Shown piece after piece: positions 60,033 to 64,000 of a DNA stretch of 64,000 nucleotides. The notes under the pieces were generated by a model. It did not search any database and had not been told where the DNA came from. It saw only the letters and a program-made list of their open reading frames with translations. Position 1 is the stretch's first letter. Every line of letters starts with the position of its first letter. This stretch comes from Linyphia triangularis (lineage: Eukaryota; Arthropoda; Arachnida; Araneae; Linyphiidae). Where the stretch lies: contig OZ021732.1 of assembly GCA_963978545.1 (NCBI GenBank), positions 27,992,123-28,056,122 on the forward strand, given 5' to 3'. The position numbers and the translations under genes are program-made.

Positions 60033-60683
60033 CCAAGTAGCATAGCAGTATTGGACAATGTCGGAAACAGGGATTCCTGAAGACTGGCCAAAATGTCGGA
60101 AACAGGGATTCCAAAACATTGGCCGAAATGTCGGAAACATGAATTCCGGAAGATTGGCCAAAATGTCGGAAACAGGGATTCCGGAAAATTGGCCACAATG
60201 TCGGAAACAGGGATTCAGGAATATTGGCCACAATGTCGGAAGCAGGGATTCCGGAAGATTGACCAAAATGTCGGAAACAGGGATTCCGAAAGATTGGCCA
60301 AAATGTCGGAAACGGGGATTCCGAAAAATTGGCCAAAATGTCGGAAACAGGGATTCCGGAAAATTGGCCAAAATGATGGAAACAGGGCTTTCAAAAGATT
60401 GAAGAAAACTCGAGCATTGTTCTAAAATACATGATTTTTTTTTTTTAAATAAACATATAAAAAACATCACAAAACTTAGTTTTTGACCATAGCCCTTTTT
60501 ATAAATAAAATATTTCAGTTTTAAAACTGTGCATAAATATTTCAAATTTTTAAAAATTTTCATTATATTTTATCCAGCATCGAGCAAGGTTTGCCAATAT
60601 TTCTACAGGGATCGGTTTACAACGTTCCACATCGAGATTGGCCAATGTCGAGCGAAATTGGCCAACTTAGTAGTGCTACTCGG
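60033..60683 (+). mobile_element. dispersed repeat family, copy 3 of 3, with internal minisatellite
   Basis: The left end CCAAGTAGCATAGCAGTATT and the complement of the right end CCGAGTAGCACTACTAAGTT align, and both continue TTGG.CAAT.TCG. After the 35-bp array come GAGCATTGTTCTAAAATACA, AACATCACAAAACTT, ACTGTGCATAAATATTTC, TTTTATCCAGCATCGAGC and CATCGAGATTGGCCAATGTC, in the same order as copies 1 and 2. Total length 651 bp. Removing nine of the ten 35-bp units leaves 336 bp, close to the 343 bp of copy 2. Confidence 0.8.
60057..60406 (+). repeat. 35-bp minisatellite, 10 units
   Basis: Ten head-to-tail 35-bp units start at 60057, 60092, 60127 and so on to 60372, with no indels. The unit begins AATGTCGGAAACAGGGATTC and ends GATTGGCCAA. 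Units 1 to 9 differ by a few substitutions; unit 10 is clearly more diverged. 35 is not a multiple of three and the unit lacks stops in most frames, so long overlapping open frames arise on both strands (for example 60015-60563 and 60058-60425). They are not genes. Confidence 0.97.
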
Positions 60684-62449
60684 TGGTAAGTTTGCATAAG
60701 AATAAACAAAGTGCTCATGTATTTATTATTTACCACATAACTGAATGATTATTAAATATTCTTATTGCACGATTTTTTACTTGTAGGTGCATATAGACGT
60801 TTTAATAAATACAAGGGAATTAACTAAATGTATAAAAAATATAAATCCACTATCTGAATTTTGACATCTAAGATTTTCATATGCTTGTTTATTGAAGCAT
60901 GTATTAGTACATTAGACACCAGTCGAATTTGTAAATTGTCCCTTTATAGTTTTTATTTCCTTTGAAAAAATATAAACAAAAAAATATAAACATATTTATC
61001 TCTACTATTTGCATTACAAAGGAATATTCGCCAATAAGATATATTGACGATTCTATAGAAAAAGTAATTTAAATTTGACAGGCATGTTTAATTATGCAAT
61101 ATGAAGATTAATCACACACCCATTTCAATATTTATGTAAGTTGAATGGTAAAGCTGACAGTATGTGACGATTGAGGTGTTGTGAAAAAGAAACAATTGTA
61201 TTTTACTCTAATGAGGTAAGTATTTGCTTTGTAGTCCTAATTAAAATATGTTTTGATTGTATGCCTTAGACAAGGTTTCTTTGGGAAATAAAAATGTAGT
61301 GTCATTTCTTAAAATAGGATATAACGCATGCATATAAAGTTACATATTTTGTTTTCATTTATGTAAATTTCGTGTTAGGATTGACTAACAAGCTAAAAAA
61401 CAGAAGCGTATCGCTATTATTATAAGTAATATTTAAAATAAGCGAACAAAAAGTCGTACTAATTTTTTTTTTTAAAGGTAATGACTACAAAACTCCTTTT
61501 AAATACAGTTTTGAAACAATTGTTTTTAATATTGTTTGTTTCTGTAACGGAATCTGTTAGGGAAACCTAGAAATTTTTAAGCTTTTATTTCACTAATTTA
61601 ATTACTAATAAATAATAGGTATTTGATTTACATAAAACACATGAATAATTTTATTTTATTTCTTGTAACTTAATATTTCGGTTGTAATTTCTTTAAGAAA
61701 ACAAAGCATTTATCCAAAATATAAATTGAAGGGCATTTTACTTTTGAAGAGAAATGGAAAAAATATAAATTTACATTTATGTATAGAATGAAAAGTTGAA
61801 TTAAATTGACGGATATATTCAAGGTGTTATTTTATACTAAAATAAGTACCAAAATTTATATTTTTATAAAAGTTCTATGATTCATTAAATTTAACTAAAA
61901 CATAGAAAAACTTCAGATAATACTATTTTCTGTTTAAAAATTAAAGCGTTAATTCAGATTAGGTTCACATAATCATTCAAATGATTTTTTAATGAAATCA
62001 TTTATACTTAGCAGTTATTAGAGAGTATATTTATTTTGTTTTAATTTTGAAATATTTCCAATTTATAGAATCTAATTATCAAAATGTGCATCACTTACAA
62101 TTTTCTAACTTACAAACATCGTTACATATTTTTAAATGTATAAACATTCAATATTTTTAGTGTCCCCCCCCCCCCCCAAGTTCAAAACGTAACACTTATA
62201 AAATCACTTTCTTGTCAATCTGTCTGTAAATCCGGAATTAAAAGAAAGTTAAATAACTTATGAACTATTTAAACGACACAGCAAGTTCATATATACCCAA
62301 ACATAGATGGGAAAAAAAAGCGAAGAGTATTTTTAATTTTATAATTGTTTTATTTGAAACTGTTTATCTTCGACAACTTAGTTCTTGTTGAAAGCTATAG
62401 ATGGGATGATTAAAAAAAAAATATTTGATACTTCTGGTCTGTCATAATA
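60684..62449. other. AT-rich non-coding DNA with a poly(C) tract
   Basis: No gene recognised. A 14-nt C run lies at 62164-62177. Confidence 0.5.
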
Positions 62450-62996
62450 CAGGGTGTATAAAAAAGAATGACCCTATTCTAAATCTTTATATTTATAGAA
62501 TGACGAAGATATATTATATTTAAGTACGACGAAGAATGAAAGTGAAAGTTATGTCGCTGGACGAGGAGAGGTCTAAAGTTTTAGGGAATCACCACTCGAT
62601 GATTCTTTATGAGGGAAAAATGGAGAAATTGCTATGAACGCAGTTTGTTGAGAAGATGACTCATTATTCTTTTTAATTTATTCTGTATTATAAATTTCAG
62701 GAAAAGAGGTTTGAACCAGCATTTTGCTGTCCTTATTTGAAAGAAAGTAAACTTTTAATGTCGCAAAACTCTTCAAATGAAGAAAAATAAATACTTCTTA
62801 ACAAATAATTCTTATCTTCTCAACTAAGTGAGTTCATGGCGATTTCTTCGTCTTTCACCCATGGAGAGCCATCTAGTGGCAACTTCCTAAGACTCTAGAT
62901 TACGCCTCATCCAGTGAAAAAAATTTCATTTACGAGATCTTCGTCATTTCACAAATATAATGATTTAGAAACAGGTCATACTTTTGATACACCTTG
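62450..62996. mobile_element. mariner-type MITE with long terminal inverted repeats
   Basis: The left terminus, from TA then CAGGGTGTATAAAAAAGA, and the complement of the right terminus, TA then CAAGGTGTATCAAAAGTA, pair for at least 65 bp. They continue through ATTATATTTGTGAA-like and ATGACGAAGAT blocks, with weaker similarity (TCGCTGGACGAGG / TCACTGGATGAGG) to about 110 bp. Flanking TA at 62448-62449 and 62997-62998 is the expected target duplication. The 547-bp element has no transposase frame. The CAGGGTGT start is the type used by arthropod mariner/DUF4817 elements, the likely source of mobilising enzyme. Confidence 0.8.
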
Positions 62997-64000
62997 TACT
63001 TTTAGTAAAACATCTAATTAACTGTTAAAAATATATATATTGAAATTTATATACTCAAATATTTGCAGGAAATAAGGAAAGTAGATGATTATTGTAGGTT
63101 CCATGGAAAATTAGTTTGGTTCATTAAAATATTTTTGATCGAAAAACATAAGTATAAAGTATTTAATATTTAAGTTAATCGTAAACATTAGAAGACCAGT
63201 ATAATGGAATGATAGTCAAGCGTCCCGGATTCAAATTCCACTTTATCCTCACTTTTCCACATCTCTTGGGTACAGTAGAGTTATCCAAAGTTTTAAAATT
63301 TAAATATTTTTCAGTTTTAAATGTGTTTTGAAAATCAATTTAAGTGTCGGTTAACATCACTCGATACTTTATTTAATTATTTATTTATAATATAGTTACT
63401 CATGAACAAAATTTTATCCAAATAAGCACCTGACTGAAACATTTAACGATGAAAACTGGTCGTTCATGAACTGCTAGCAAATCTTCTGTTACGATAAAAA
63501 GAAAAAATGGAGTGAGTGCTCACATATACTGGGAACTTAATTTTTGCCGTGTGAGTATTTGCACTTGATTGGTTCTTTATATTATTCAACATTTTTTTAA
63601 AACTTAATAATAATCGTTAATATTATCATTAACAAAATTAATTTTCCAGTGTTAAAGTATTTGTATTTTTTTAAATTATTAATTTGTAAAATTATTAAAC
63701 TTAAACTTAAACATGTTAATTTGGTCAATGTCTGAAAACAAGAATTTATTGAAGAATATATTTTTTTCGTCGAGAACGAATATGTTTCACTATGCGATAC
63801 TAACATACGAAAAAATAACAAATTCCCATCTTTATTGTTTATTGTAGCATATCTAACACTGATTTAAAATTCGTCATAAAACCAATTCATAGACTTTATT
63901 GAAGTTACAAAAAAAGCACAGTTCATTTCGTACTTAAATACTGCAGAAATAAATTTTACATTAACAAAATATGTGCAAATATTAACTTGGGAAGCCCTCA
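62997..64000. other. AT-rich non-coding DNA
   Basis: No gene recognised. A weak tRNA-like trace lies at about 63190-63240 (TATAATGGAATGATAG, then GGATTCAAATTCCA resembling box B). It is too degenerate to call as a tRNA. Confidence 0.45.

Noticed and set aside
60057..60406. Regularly spaced repeats that could suggest a CRISPR array
   Set aside because: Units are contiguous with no unique spacers, the context is a eukaryotic repeat element, and no cas-like genes are present.
63190..63240. tRNA gene
   Set aside because: Box A- and box B-like stretches only; stems and acceptor do not pair and there is no plausible anticodon arm.

Overview
This looks like a gene-poor, AT-rich (roughly two-thirds A+T by eye) stretch of an animal nuclear genome. 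It has no operons, no bacterial gene density, no rRNA and no intact tRNA. Long A/T runs, microsatellites and decayed mobile elements are scattered throughout. The recognisable elements (a Tc1 transposase relic, a mobile-element gene of the DUF4817 / mariner-like type, a CR1/jockey-type LINE end, tRNA-derived SINEs, and piggyBac- and PIF/Harbinger-like MITEs) fit an arthropod. A spider or other chelicerate is my guess, not something the sequence proves. I found no intact protein-coding gene I can name. The window is most likely intergenic or intronic.

Layout. 0-5.5 kb: a possible short inverted-repeat element, a SINE with a 16-bp target duplication (2446-2628), a complex of tandem and inverted repeats (3255-4222), and an LTR-like block (4905-5227). 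5.6-6.4 kb: a GC-elevated block with a good splice donor. 9.0-9.6 kb: a degenerate Tc1 transposase. 10-17.6 kb: several unassigned open frames in GC-elevated islands, plus the first copy of a dispersed repeat family (15471-15747). 19.3-21.3 kb: a tRNA-like fragment and an internally deleted DUF4817 element. 23.1-27.5 kb: a 400-bp foldback, diverged duplications and a MITE end fragment. 32.2-36.8 kb: a degenerate 42-bp array, the second family copy (33005-33347), a 135-codon open frame and a satellite of about 21-bp units with higher-order structure. 39.3-45.3 kb: a 145-bp palindrome, a piggyBac-like MITE, a 20-bp array and a diverged tandem array. 46.4-47.5 kb: a LINE C-terminus, two tRNA-like repeats and a long hairpin. 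51.9-52.2 kb: a PIF/Harbinger-like MITE. 55.6 kb: a (TA)n tract. 60.0-60.7 kb: the third family copy, carrying a 10-unit 35-bp minisatellite. 62.45-63.0 kb: a mariner-type MITE with long terminal inverted repeats.

The strongest apparently undescribed signal is the dispersed family at 15.5, 33.0 and 60.0 kb. All three copies share the same internal blocks, and the 33.0- and 60.0-kb copies show matching terminal inverted repeats. The 60-kb copy is longer than the 33-kb copy by almost exactly nine 35-bp units: one module near the left end has been amplified in place. I know of no named family that matches it, but I could not search. The GC-elevated, non-repetitive islands are the best places to look for unannotated exons, lncRNAs or conserved regulatory sequence.
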